From: Paractinoplanes lichenicola
GTDB taxonomy: Bacteria; Actinomycetota; Actinomycetes; Mycobacteriales; Micromonosporaceae
Direction: 5' to 3'
DNA: 64,000 nucleotides
Assembly (NCBI RefSeq): GCF_016785085.1
Contig: NZ_JAENHO010000008.1
Span: 310,001-374,000 of the forward strand
Part shown: one piece after another, positions 16,915 to 25,395 of the stretch
Numbering within the stretch: position 1 is the first letter of the stretch
Layout: every line of letters starts with the position of its first letter
The notes under the pieces: generated by a model
The model's database searches: none
The model's input: the letters and a program-made list of their open reading frames with translations, nothing else
What the model was told of the DNA's origin: nothing
Position numbers and translations under genes: made by a program

Positions 16915-18743
16915 CCGAGGCCGACGGGGGACCCAAACACAAGATCGAATCGGAGCGTTTCCGGATCCTGGCCGGTGGAGGCGGGGACGACAGGGCCGTC
17001 GCACCCTTCTGGGTGACGGAGCGCAGTTGGCGGTTGACCGCCTTGAAGACGTTGTTGGAGTCGTTCGACGCTGTTCCCAACGTCGCTGGTCCGCTTGCTT
17101 CTGTCGAAACGGCCTGGGCGCTGCTGGGACGGGCCTATCGGGATGATCCGGCCTCCTGCGAGGACGTGCTGGCCCAGCCGCAGGTCGGGCTGTGGGCCGC
17201 GCACACCCTCCGCCGCAGCAGCGGAACCGAGCCGTCCGAAGCGCCCTGGATCGAGGTCGGCTATCTGCACGGCATCGCAGCGGCGTGTGCATTCCGGTCG
17301 GGCTTGCCGTTCGAGCTGACCGTTCCCGTGCGGTACGGCGTTGCCGTTCTGCCGACCGTCGGCGCCGCCGACTTCCCGGTTGAGACCCAGCTGGCCCGGG
17401 TGGCCTTCGACGGCCACACTCTCATCCTGGACGACGGGTCGGTGACGGTGCGGGCTGCGGATGACGATGCGCGATGGCACGCGCCGGTGCGAATAGAGGC
17501 CGACGCTGAGGGCAGGACTCTTCGCCTGACCCTTTTGGATCGGGACGTCTACCGTGATCTGCGGGAGCCTGCCCCGCCTGCGCCGCTCGGCGGGCCGGAG
17601 GTCGATCGCTGGCGTGGTTTGTTCGACGAGGCATGGCGGATGCTGGTCCGCGAGCAACCCGAGCGAGCGGCGGGGATAGCGTCGAGCCTTCGCACGCTGA
17701 CACCAGAGCCACGTCAAAGCCCTTACCGTCCACGGTCCGCCTCCGGGGCCGAGGCGTACGGCGGAATCCTCCTGTCCGAGCCGGACGATGCCACGCAACT
17801 CGCGGTGACGCTGGTTCATGAGGGCCAGCACCAGAAGCTCGGTGCTCTGCTGCATATGTTCACCATGCTCGAGGTCGATCCGTCGGTTCGCTATTACGCG
17901 CCCTGGCGCGACGATCCTCGTCCGCTGGAGGGACTGCTGCAGGGCGTGTACGCCTTCGCCGGAATTACTGACTTCTGGCGGGTCCATCGGCGCCACGCTG
18001 CCGCCGGCGAGGGACTGCTGGCAGAGTTCGAGTTCGCGTTGTGGCGGCGGCAGTCGTTCGGCGCGGCTCAGGTGCTGTCGAGCAGCGGCCGGTTGACCGA
18101 GCACGGCCGGCAGTTCGTCGCCCTGCTCCACGATCGGCTGGCTTCCTGGCAGGACGACCCGGTGTCGCCGCACATCGGGGTGCTGGCTGAAGACATGGCG
18201 CTCGACCACCATGCTCTCTGGCGCACATACTGCATGCCGGTGGACAGAGCGCTCGGTGCAAACCTCGCAACAACTTTCCGGAGCGGCGACGCGATTGCGG
18301 CTACCGTGCTGTCGGACGACGACCAAGCAGTCGTAGCGCTGCCTGAGGTGGGCTTGCTCGACGGCCGGGCGGTGCTGGTCCGGCATTCGCTCGCCGGGGC
18401 GAAAGACCTTGCCGCAGCACGGGTTGCCGGCAGCACTCCGTCCGACATCGAACTGGTCTCCGGCCGGGTCGAGTCGGCTCGCGAGTGCTACCTGCGCGAC
18501 CTGGAGCGGGACGTGGGCGACGCGCACGCCTGGATCGGCCTGGGGCTGACCTTGGACAGAAGGACCGACCCGGGGGCGTGGGCTCTGCTGGGGCGGCCTG
18601 AGCTGGTGATGGCGATGACTGATGCGCGGACCGATCCGCTGGCAGCTGCGCGTTGGCTCGGCCGTCAGCTGGGCGGGGAAGGGCTGGGGAAGCCGCGACC
18701 GGCAGGTTGGCGAGTGGCCCGACCCACCGGTCTCGTCAGCTGA
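16911..18743 (+). CDS. Stand-alone HExxH peptide beta-hydroxylase-like protein
   Basis: A 610-aa protein of the HExxH domain family found with FxSxx-COOH RiPP systems. The motif HEGQH (H303, E304, H307) lies in TQLAVTLVHEGQHQKLGALL, followed by the family block YYAPWRDDPRPLEGLLQGVY. In related loci this domain is fused to, or paired with, a radical SAM cyclophane maturase and, as I recall, acts as a 2-oxoglutarate-dependent peptide beta-hydroxylase; here it is alone. It begins at TTG 16911, overlapping the precursor's stop. The C-terminal 100 residues may include a single TPR-like unit (RECYLRDLERDVGDAHAWIGLGLTL). It converges with the FxsT-like gene, with six bases between the stops. Confidence 0.75.
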   Translation: MTEADGGPKHKIESERFRILAGGGGDDRAVAPFWVTERSWRLTALKTLLESFDAVPNVAGPLASVETAWALLGRAYRDDPASCEDVLAQPQVGLWAAHTLRRSSGTEPSEAPWIEVGYLHGIAAACAFRSGLPFELTVPVRYGVAVLPTVGAADFPVETQLARVAFDGHTLILDDGSVTVRAADDDARWHAPVRIEADAEGRTLRLTLLDRDVYRDLREPAPPAPLGGPEVDRWRGLFDEAWRMLVREQPERAAGIASSLRTLTPEPRQSPYRPRSASGAEAYGGILLSEPDDATQLAVTLVHEGQHQKLGALLHMFTMLEVDPSVRYYAPWRDDPRPLEGLLQGVYAFAGITDFWRVHRRHAAAGEGLLAEFEFALWRRQSFGAAQVLSSSGRLTEHGRQFVALLHDRLASWQDDPVSPHIGVLAEDMALDHHALWRTYCMPVDRALGANLATTFRSGDAIAATVLSDDDQAVVALPEVGLLDGRAVLVRHSLAGAKDLAAARVAGSTPSDIELVSGRVESARECYLRDLERDVGDAHAWIGLGLTLDRRTDPGAWALLGRPELVMAMTDARTDPLAAARWLGRQLGGEGLGKPRPAGWRVARPTGLVS

Positions 18744-18749
18744 TCTCCG

Positions 18750-21700
18750 TTACAGCGGCAACGGGTCGATGTCGCAGTTGGCCCTGACTCCGGCCGCAGC
18801 CGCGGCGGTGGCCGGGTGATCCTCGCCCAGGCCGGTCCGGAACTTCTCCATCGTCTCCGAGAACAGGCTGCTCGCCTCGGAGTCCCGGCCCAGGCCGCGA
18901 AGATCCATGGCCAGATTGACGCCGCAAGCCAGAGTGGTGGGGTGACCATCGCCGAGAAGGTCGGCACACTGCGCGTAACTTTCCGAGTCGAGCTTGTGCG
19001 CGCCCTCGAAGTCGCCGAGCTCATAGAGATCACTGGCCAGATTGATCCGGGCGGAGATCACTAGCGCATGCGAACTCGACAGCCGGTCCTTCAGCTCTCG
19101 GAGTGCCTGCTCATCGAGGGCCCGTGCGGCGTCGTACTCACCCAGCAGGCGCAGCGTCACGGCCAGGTCCGACTTGGCGCCGGCCGTGTGCGGGTGGGTC
19201 TCGCCGTACAGTTCGCGCAGGCCCGCGACGGCGGCCTCGCCCGCTTCTCGCGCAGCGCCTAGATCGCCGGTCACGCGCTGGTCGATGGAGACGGTCAGCA
19301 GCGCCAGCACCGTCTCCGGGCGTTTGTCGCCGTACCGGCTGCGGTAGCGGCGGAGCACGTCGCTGGAGAGTTCCAGGGCCTGCTGCAACTGGCCGGCCTT
19401 GCGACGGAAGCTGGCGAGGTCGTGGCTCTGCCGAAGCACGTCGGGATGGTCGTCGAACTTGAGCACGCGGCGGGCCTCGGCCACCACGTTCTCCTGATTG
19501 CGGTGCGCGGCGACGTAGTCACCGAGTTCGCGCCGGTCGAGGTTGATGCCACCGGACGTGGAGAGGCTCTCCGAGTGATCGGTTCCGTAGATCTGCACCA
19601 GCCCGGCGTACCGCTGCTCGTCGAGCTTCAGCGCGCGGCCGAAGAGGCCGGAAAGGCGCATGCTCACCGCGAGGTTGTGCGCGGCCCGCAGGGTGAACGG
19701 CAAGCCTTCACCGAATTTCGCGTTCGACCGCTCGTACACCGTCAGCGACAACTCGAGGGCGCCGGCGAAGTCACCCGCGACCCGGTGATCGGCGGCGACC
19801 GCGCCGATCGCGTTGAGCGTCTCTTCCTGATCGTCACCCAAACTCTGCCGGTAGAGCTCCAGCGTTCGGGCGTTCAGGGCGGCAGCCTCGGCATAGCTGC
19901 CGTTGACGAAGTGCATCGAGCCGAGCCACTGCGCCATTCGGAGGCTGTCGGGATGCGTCTCGTCCCCCAGCTCGAGCAAGGCATCGTACGCGCGTTGGGC
20001 GAGATTACGGGCTTCGTCGTGGTCGCCCCACCGCCACAGGTACTTCGATTCGTTCAGAATGGTGTCGCGGACCATTTCATCAAGACAACGTTCTGCGCGA
20101 GAAGCGATGATATGCGGATACAGCTCGGCGTACCGTCCCCAGTGCAGCGAGTCGTCCGGCTGGTCCGGGTCATTGCCCGCAAGCAGCAAATGAGCACCGT
20201 GGCGCATGGCATCGCGGGTCTCCGCGTCCATCTGATGAATCAACACTCTTTGCACGAGGCGGTGCATCTGCAAGGAGTTCGTCCGGTAGTCGATGCGGGC
20301 CAGGGCGAGTTTGCCGATCGTCCCGATCGCTTGGTTGAGGCCTGTGCTGTTGCGCATCAGCGGGTCGAGATCGGGGTGGATACGTAGACCGCGCGGTTTG
20401 GACAGCAGCACCTTGCTGATCGGTTCGGGCGCGAAGAAGGCGCACAGCTGAAGCAGGCGGAGCGTCGACGGCTCCAAGTCGTGCAGGCCATTCAGCGAGA
20501 TGTTCCACACCGCAGCGACATGTTCGGGATAGTCCAAGTCACCGACCGCGGCCTCTTCGTCGAGTTCCGGCTGGCTACTCTCCAGTCGCGAGAGATACTC
20601 GTCGGCGGTCATCTTCATCTCGGCACGCCAGGCGGCCGCGGCTTCGATGGCCAGAGGCAGGTCACCGAGCCGCTCGGCCAGCCGATCGGCGTCGCCAACG
20701 GCGAGTCGAGGGTCGCGGCGCCGCATCAGCTCGATGCTCTCCTGACGGTCGAATACGTCCACCGCCAGGGTGTTGGCGATGCCGCCCCACCGGGCGTTGC
20801 GGGAGGTGACGATGATGCTGCCGGGGCCACCCTTGGGGAAGAATCGCTCGACATCCTCCGGATCCTCGGCATTGTCGAAGACCAGGAGCCAGTTGAGGAA
20901 CGGGCGGCCGACTCGCAGCGCCTCGAGTACGGCCGGCACGGCCGTGTTGGCGGTCGACTGCACCGGCAGTTCGAGGGAACTGGCCAGCTCGGTCAACGAG
21001 TTCTGAATCTGCGCCGACCGCTCGGCGGGGATCCACCAGATCAGGTCGAAGTCCTGCTTGTGGAGGTGGACGTACTCAATGACCAGCTGTGACTTGCCCA
21101 CGCCGCCTGCGCCGTGCAATGCCTCGGGGAGAACCGCGGTCGTACCGGCGCGCAGTCGCTGGTGCAGCGCGTCGAGGAGGTCGCGCCGACCTGTGAACGT
21201 CGGGTTGCGCATGGGCAGGTTGTTGGTGACAGCCGGTGGGCGAGCGTCGTGCCGCTGCGTTGTCCGCAATCCCTCCGTGACCGTGGGCACGGTGCCGTCC
21301 TCCCGATCCTGTCCGTAGTGCAGTCCCGACCCTGCCGCGCTGAACGGGCTCGACGAACCCTGAGAGGGAATTGTCTCAGACATTGCGGACTCCATGCGCG
21401 AAGAGGGCAAAACGAGGGAGGTTCGGCGTGCCTGCATGGGCACAGGGGTGCCGATTTTGCGGCTCAACTGCTGTGCGGCGTTCAAATTTGGCCCGCCGAG
21501 CGCGACGTGCACGGCGAGTTCGACTCTTAAATAGGGCAGGGCGGCGTGGTTGACGGTCAGGTAGGCGGCTCGGCGCGGCTCCCTGACCCGGAGGGTCAGG
21601 TTGCGTACGGCCTCGACGTCCCGCTCCAACTCGTGCTCCACCACGTGCTGAACTTCGATGGTGCGGTCGCGATAGGCGAGCGAGAGCAGTTGCTCCCGGA

Positions 21701-22736
21701 CGCCGTAGACGAACTCGTACACGATGTTCGTGTCGCCGTCGCGGCGCCCATGTTTGGGCGGAAGCAGGAGGTTGCTCGTCAGCACCTCGGTGAGATGGGC
21801 CGGGCCCGATCGCAGCGCCGTTCTCTGGAGGGCCCGCATGGTGCGGAGATTCAACGGGGCGGCGGCGAGCCGGGTCGCCAAGGCGAATGCCTGAGGGGAG
21901 GCCGTGGTGCGGAACCGGGCCACCAGCATCGCCGCGCTCAGTTGCCGGCCGCTCGAACGAGTGGAGTCATCGGGTGACAGGAGCACTGCCGGTGTGGTGA
22001 CGGGGCTGCCAGTCGAACGATCCAGGAGCCGCGCCCATTGATCGAGCCACTCGCGACCGCGCTCCAGGATCGGCACTGCCGTCCGAGTCGAGTCTCGCTG
22101 CTTCTCCTCGGCAGAACGCAAATCCAGACCGGACACGTGCCACGGCGTCGCGGCCGTTGGCCCGGGTGGATCACTCGGGGTCCATGTCGCGTCGGTGATG
22201 CGGAACCCTCGGTCTCGCCAATGCTGTTGGGGAAGGAGATTGACCACAGCCACCAGGCCGTTCCGGGCCCAGTCGGTAATCAACTCCAGGAGCGGGTCGA
22301 GTGAGCGGCCTGGAGTCACGAGAAAGACTGCCTGGGGTCCGGATCGAAGGGCGCGAGGATTGTCGGCGCTGTCGGCCAGAGCCGGCTGCCCGCCGGGTGC
22401 GAAAGTGAGCCTCCGCGATTCGACGGAGGAGAAGACGCCCAGATCCTGCAACGACTCCTGAAGCTCGTCGATCTCGGCGGACCAGAACTCGAGCGCCGGA
22501 TCATCGTCGAGCACGACGACCGCCGCAGGCCGGGTGTCGTTCTCCGGCGCCGACGAGGTGTCCGGCGGGGGGACGCTTGGGGGCGGTCCGTCCATCATGA
22601 AGCGATCGCCGTCCACGCGGGACGAGCCGGCCGGAGGCGCGCGGATGAGCCGTCGCTGGGCAGGCTCCATCCAGCGACGGTGCCGCGTGCCTCCCGGTGA
22701 CCGTTCCCGCTCATGCGAAAACCTCTCGGTTGTCAC
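18750..22736 (-). CDS. fxsT: FxsT-like SAV_2336 / NB-ARC / TPR protein
   Basis: A 1328-aa multidomain protein matching the FxSxx-COOH system tetratricopeptide repeat family. The N-terminal part is SAV_2336-like (FWSAEIDELQESLQDLGVFS, AAPLNLRTMRALQRTAL). A family linker LPMRNPTFTGRRDLLDAL precedes an NTPase module with P-loop GAGGVGKS (542-549), LIWWIPAERSAQI, Walker B LLVFDN and SIIVTSRN. From about residue 900 to the end run TPR units of roughly 42 residues. Such STAND proteins sense a signal and oligomerise. GTG at 22736 overlaps the VMAP gene by 26 bases; an ATG at 22598 (codon 47) is an alternative because the first 46 residues are low complexity. Confidence 0.85.
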   Translation of the reverse strand: MTTERFSHERERSPGGTRHRRWMEPAQRRLIRAPPAGSSRVDGDRFMMDGPPPSVPPPDTSSAPENDTRPAAVVVLDDDPALEFWSAEIDELQESLQDLGVFSSVESRRLTFAPGGQPALADSADNPRALRSGPQAVFLVTPGRSLDPLLELITDWARNGLVAVVNLLPQQHWRDRGFRITDATWTPSDPPGPTAATPWHVSGLDLRSAEEKQRDSTRTAVPILERGREWLDQWARLLDRSTGSPVTTPAVLLSPDDSTRSSGRQLSAAMLVARFRTTASPQAFALATRLAAAPLNLRTMRALQRTALRSGPAHLTEVLTSNLLLPPKHGRRDGDTNIVYEFVYGVREQLLSLAYRDRTIEVQHVVEHELERDVEAVRNLTLRVREPRRAAYLTVNHAALPYLRVELAVHVALGGPNLNAAQQLSRKIGTPVPMQARRTSLVLPSSRMESAMSETIPSQGSSSPFSAAGSGLHYGQDREDGTVPTVTEGLRTTQRHDARPPAVTNNLPMRNPTFTGRRDLLDALHQRLRAGTTAVLPEALHGAGGVGKSQLVIEYVHLHKQDFDLIWWIPAERSAQIQNSLTELASSLELPVQSTANTAVPAVLEALRVGRPFLNWLLVFDNAEDPEDVERFFPKGGPGSIIVTSRNARWGGIANTLAVDVFDRQESIELMRRRDPRLAVGDADRLAERLGDLPLAIEAAAAWRAEMKMTADEYLSRLESSQPELDEEAAVGDLDYPEHVAAVWNISLNGLHDLEPSTLRLLQLCAFFAPEPISKVLLSKPRGLRIHPDLDPLMRNSTGLNQAIGTIGKLALARIDYRTNSLQMHRLVQRVLIHQMDAETRDAMRHGAHLLLAGNDPDQPDDSLHWGRYAELYPHIIASRAERCLDEMVRDTILNESKYLWRWGDHDEARNLAQRAYDALLELGDETHPDSLRMAQWLGSMHFVNGSYAEAAALNARTLELYRQSLGDDQEETLNAIGAVAADHRVAGDFAGALELSLTVYERSNAKFGEGLPFTLRAAHNLAVSMRLSGLFGRALKLDEQRYAGLVQIYGTDHSESLSTSGGINLDRRELGDYVAAHRNQENVVAEARRVLKFDDHPDVLRQSHDLASFRRKAGQLQQALELSSDVLRRYRSRYGDKRPETVLALLTVSIDQRVTGDLGAAREAGEAAVAGLRELYGETHPHTAGAKSDLAVTLRLLGEYDAARALDEQALRELKDRLSSSHALVISARINLASDLYELGDFEGAHKLDSESYAQCADLLGDGHPTTLACGVNLAMDLRGLGRDSEASSLFSETMEKFRTGLGEDHPATAAAAAGVRANCDIDPLPL

Positions 22737-24225
22737 TGCCGGCAGGTCCGGTGCGAGTCGGTTGCCGATCAGGATCGTCCCACAAGATCACTATCCTGTG
22801 GCCCATCCGATCGGTGGACGCCGATGGGTCCCCGCGCCAAGCCCTCCGCCTTAACTCTGCGACACTCTCAGGCAATTTGGCTACTCCCTCTGGGGAGTCC
22901 AGGCACGCGCTCACCATCTCAGAGACGACCTCACGCGGCTCCTCACGTTGTGATTCCAGGTCTTCATGCTGCGATCCGGCGTCCCGAAACCAGACAATTG
23001 CGGGCAAACCCTCCTGCAACCCTACCAAGAGCTGTTGTTCGCCCGCCGAGTCGGGGAGGGGCGGTTCACTCAGGACGAGAACGACCGCGGCGTCCCCTCG
23101 TTCGAGTGCCACCTCCAGCTGGACGTCGCTGTCGTCACCGGAGGCACAATGGATCAGGCCTTCCCTGACGGTTGCCTCCCGCACTGTTCGCCACCGTCCC
23201 CGCCACCCGCGATGCCACTCCTCGGCCCGGATGCGCTCGAGGCTTCGGATCACCAACGGATAGTGGATCGCCAGCCGTCGCGGCCGGGTTTGAATCTCCT
23301 TGCTCCAGCGGTCGACGGGTTCGTTGAGCAGCTGACTCGGCAGGACGAACTCGATCGCTACTGGACCGTCCCGGTCGGCCCAGCGACGTTCCGTCTCGAG
23401 CACGACCTCGTCGACCGCGGTTTCCAGTTCATCGCGACGCACGCGCCGGTCCTCGCCGCGAATCGGCTGCCAGGACGGCGAGGCCCACTGATACCAGTGA
23501 GACATGATAAAGGCGTCGTCCTCGACGCCATGCTTCTCGAACTGGATGACGAGATAAGCGGTGCCGCCGCGGGTCGTTGTCGCCGTGGGCGGCTCAGCGA
23601 CCGTGTCCACGACGCCCCACACGACGGACAGGTTCTGGACGACGTCCCTCAGCCGGTCGCGGGCGTTGAGCTGAACTTCGGTGGTCAGACGTTGCAGGAA
23701 CGGAAGCCACGTGGGACCGTCGCCTGCCGGGATCGCGGCGAGATGGGCGAACAGATGCCACGCGGTCTCGCAATAGGCAGGCATTGGCTCGTCGCGACGT
23801 TCGGCCACAAAACTTCGCAGGTCGCCGGTCAGTGGCATGTCGATCAGCTCAGGCCGTAGCAGATGCAAGTCGTGCTCGGCGAACTGCTGTAGTACCTGCC
23901 ACTCGTCGGCCAGCCGGAAGATTTCATGCACCCGTCTGGCGTCCGAATCGAACAGGTCGAGGCATTCGGCGAGGCTGCGCAATCCGCCGGGGCGGTCCAC
24001 ACATGCGGTGGCGACTTGGACGAGCTGAGATTGTGGAAGACCGACTTCACGCAACCCCAGCGTGACGCCGAGTGCCAAATCCAACTCCTCCAGAAGCATT
24101 GCCCGGGTGCCGATGTCGCGCACCGCGGCTGATTTCTGGAGCACCCCGGTGGTTTCCTTGAGGATGCGGCGGCGATCCCCGATCAGCTTGTGGGGTGTTT
24201 GCTGAGTCTCGCTCGTGTCAACCAT
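22711..24225 (-). CDS. VMAP-type protein with N-terminal EAD2-like adaptor
   Basis: A 504-aa protein. The C-terminal half resembles the VMAP-C domain (vWA-MoxR-associated protein): VAIEFVLPSQLLNEPVDRW, YPLVIRSLERI and a late ALERGDAAVVLVLSEPPLP segment. Residues about 20-115 form a helical domain with TACVDRPGGLRSLAECLDLF, which lines up with the EAD2 tail of the caspase (RTCLNHPGALSELVEAVRFF). In known systems VMAP links a sensor or NTPase to an effector through such adaptors. No vWA or MoxR gene is in the window, so the FxsT-like NTPase encoded next, with a 26-base gene overlap, may take that role. Confidence 0.75.
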   Translation of the reverse strand: MVDTSETQQTPHKLIGDRRRILKETTGVLQKSAAVRDIGTRAMLLEELDLALGVTLGLREVGLPQSQLVQVATACVDRPGGLRSLAECLDLFDSDARRVHEIFRLADEWQVLQQFAEHDLHLLRPELIDMPLTGDLRSFVAERRDEPMPAYCETAWHLFAHLAAIPAGDGPTWLPFLQRLTTEVQLNARDRLRDVVQNLSVVWGVVDTVAEPPTATTTRGGTAYLVIQFEKHGVEDDAFIMSHWYQWASPSWQPIRGEDRRVRRDELETAVDEVVLETERRWADRDGPVAIEFVLPSQLLNEPVDRWSKEIQTRPRRLAIHYPLVIRSLERIRAEEWHRGWRGRWRTVREATVREGLIHCASGDDSDVQLEVALERGDAAVVLVLSEPPLPDSAGEQQLLVGLQEGLPAIVWFRDAGSQHEDLESQREEPREVVSEMVSACLDSPEGVAKLPESVAELRRRAWRGDPSASTDRMGHRIVILWDDPDRQPTRTGPAGSDNREVFA

Positions 24226-24255
24226 GAGCGCGACTCGAGGCTGTGGGGGCCGAGG

Positions 24256-24690
24256 TCATGCCGGTGGCTCCGGGCGAAAGGGATCGAGCTGCCGCAGCTC
24301 CTCGGCAATCTGGCGGGCCGGCCCGGTCACTTCGAGGCGGAAACGCTGACCGTCCTTTTCGTAGAAGGCGATCAGGTGCACCTTCTCCTGGCGGCGCTCC
24401 AGCAGGGACTGCACCGCATACCACCCGCCGGACGAGGCGATGCCGACGGCGATCTGGATCAGCGCGTCGGTAACCGGGCCGCGGCTCGCGCCGAACTCGG
24501 GCGGGTCGGCGTGCCAGGTGCGAGCCGATACGTCGGCGGCCCGAAGCGCGGCGATCAGGCTGTGCGCGGACTCAGGGTAGATCGGTGTGTCACCGTCGAA
24601 CGTGATCGGGAGAAGGACCACGTCGGAGTCGGCCACCGGGCCGGGACCGTCATTGCTGCCGATGGGTGCGACAGAGATCGGTGGCGACAT
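24256..24690 (-). CDS. Small EACC1-like protein at the head of the VMAP operon
   Basis: A 144-aa protein with no firm family match. It has an early strand VVLLPITF, a helix SAHSLIAALRAAD, a semi-hydrophobic helix TDALIQIAVGIASSGGWYAV and a C-terminal strand-helix unit (EKVHLIAFYEKDGQRFRLEV, then a helix). This layout resembles effector-associated constant component EACC1 proteins, which accompany conflict-system effectors, but the similarity is weak by eye. It is the first gene of the minus-strand operon, 30 bases before the VMAP gene, with a near-palindrome GGGTATCGACACCC at 24705-24718 in its upstream region. Confidence 0.5.
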   Translation of the reverse strand: MSPPISVAPIGSNDGPGPVADSDVVLLPITFDGDTPIYPESAHSLIAALRAADVSARTWHADPPEFGASRGPVTDALIQIAVGIASSGGWYAVQSLLERRQEKVHLIAFYEKDGQRFRLEVTGPARQIAEELRQLDPFRPEPPA

Positions 24691-24877
24691 GCCGCCATCG
24701 TATTGGGTATCGACACCCTAGAAGATTGTCAGCTAGGCGACAGTGGACAGTCGCTCGGCGCTGGTAAGGCGTACAAGAGTCCGGTCTCGTCGGACCGGGC
24801 GGATCTCCTCGCCGAATCGCCCCCAGGGGTGAGATCGAACTGGTGATTGGGCCCTTGTCACGTGAAAGCGACGCATT

Positions 24878-25129
24878 TCAGAATGCATTTCGCGGATGGT
24901 ACGTAGTATCGCCTGGCCTGTCCCAACCGTCACATTCGTCCGCGGGTTCGGGGTCGGGCAGCAGGTCGAGGAGGTCGGGGCCGACGTGGCCGACGTCGAC
25001 CGCGCGCCCGGTCAGGCCGAGCTGGGTGGCGCAGTCGCGGCCGAAGCCCTTGACCATGCGGTCGGCTCGCGTGAGGTGGCCGCAGCGGGGGCACCGCCGC
25101 ATCTCCGCGTGACTTCCCGGGCCGGTCAT
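24878..25129 (-). CDS. Small zinc-ribbon protein (DUF6011-like)
   Basis: An 83-aa protein with a single zinc-ribbon-like unit: RRCPRCGHLTRADRMVKGFG followed by RDCATQLGL, giving a C-x2-C and a distant Cys. This matches small DUF6011 proteins, whose pattern is CxxCGxxLxxxxSxxxGxGxxC and which often occur near mobile or defence genes; their role is not known. The tail is acidic. It lies between the conflict-system operon and the formate dehydrogenase genes, transcribed away from the latter. The ATG at 25129 has no strong ribosome site. Confidence 0.55.
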   Translation of the reverse strand: MTGPGSHAEMRRCPRCGHLTRADRMVKGFGRDCATQLGLTGRAVDVGHVGPDLLDLLPDPEPADECDGWDRPGDTTYHPRNAF

Positions 25130-25395
25130 CGGTCCCAGTATCGCGGCCGGACGGCCGTTCGGCAGGGGCTGTGGACAGACTCACGGCACTGGGTGGGCTT
25201 CGGGGGCGGGCTGTGGACAACCGGGGCCGCCGGCTTGACAAGCCCGTATGGTGGCCACCTCTTCTCTCCCGGTGGTGGGTGGGGGAGGCGGTGGGCAAAC
25301 GCAGTAAACGGCGTAGGCGAATACCACTGATCGGGGGCTTCAAACTCCTGGGAACGCCGCGTGCGGCCGGGGAAACGACGGGTTAGGGTTTGATC
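25130..25395. other. Intergenic region upstream of formate dehydrogenase
   Basis: No gene is seen. It holds TGTGGACAG (25170-25178) and TGTGGACAA (25212-25220), DnaA-box-like on the minus strand. The formate dehydrogenase promoter must lie here, but I could not pick out a confident -35/-10 pair. Confidence 0.4.
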
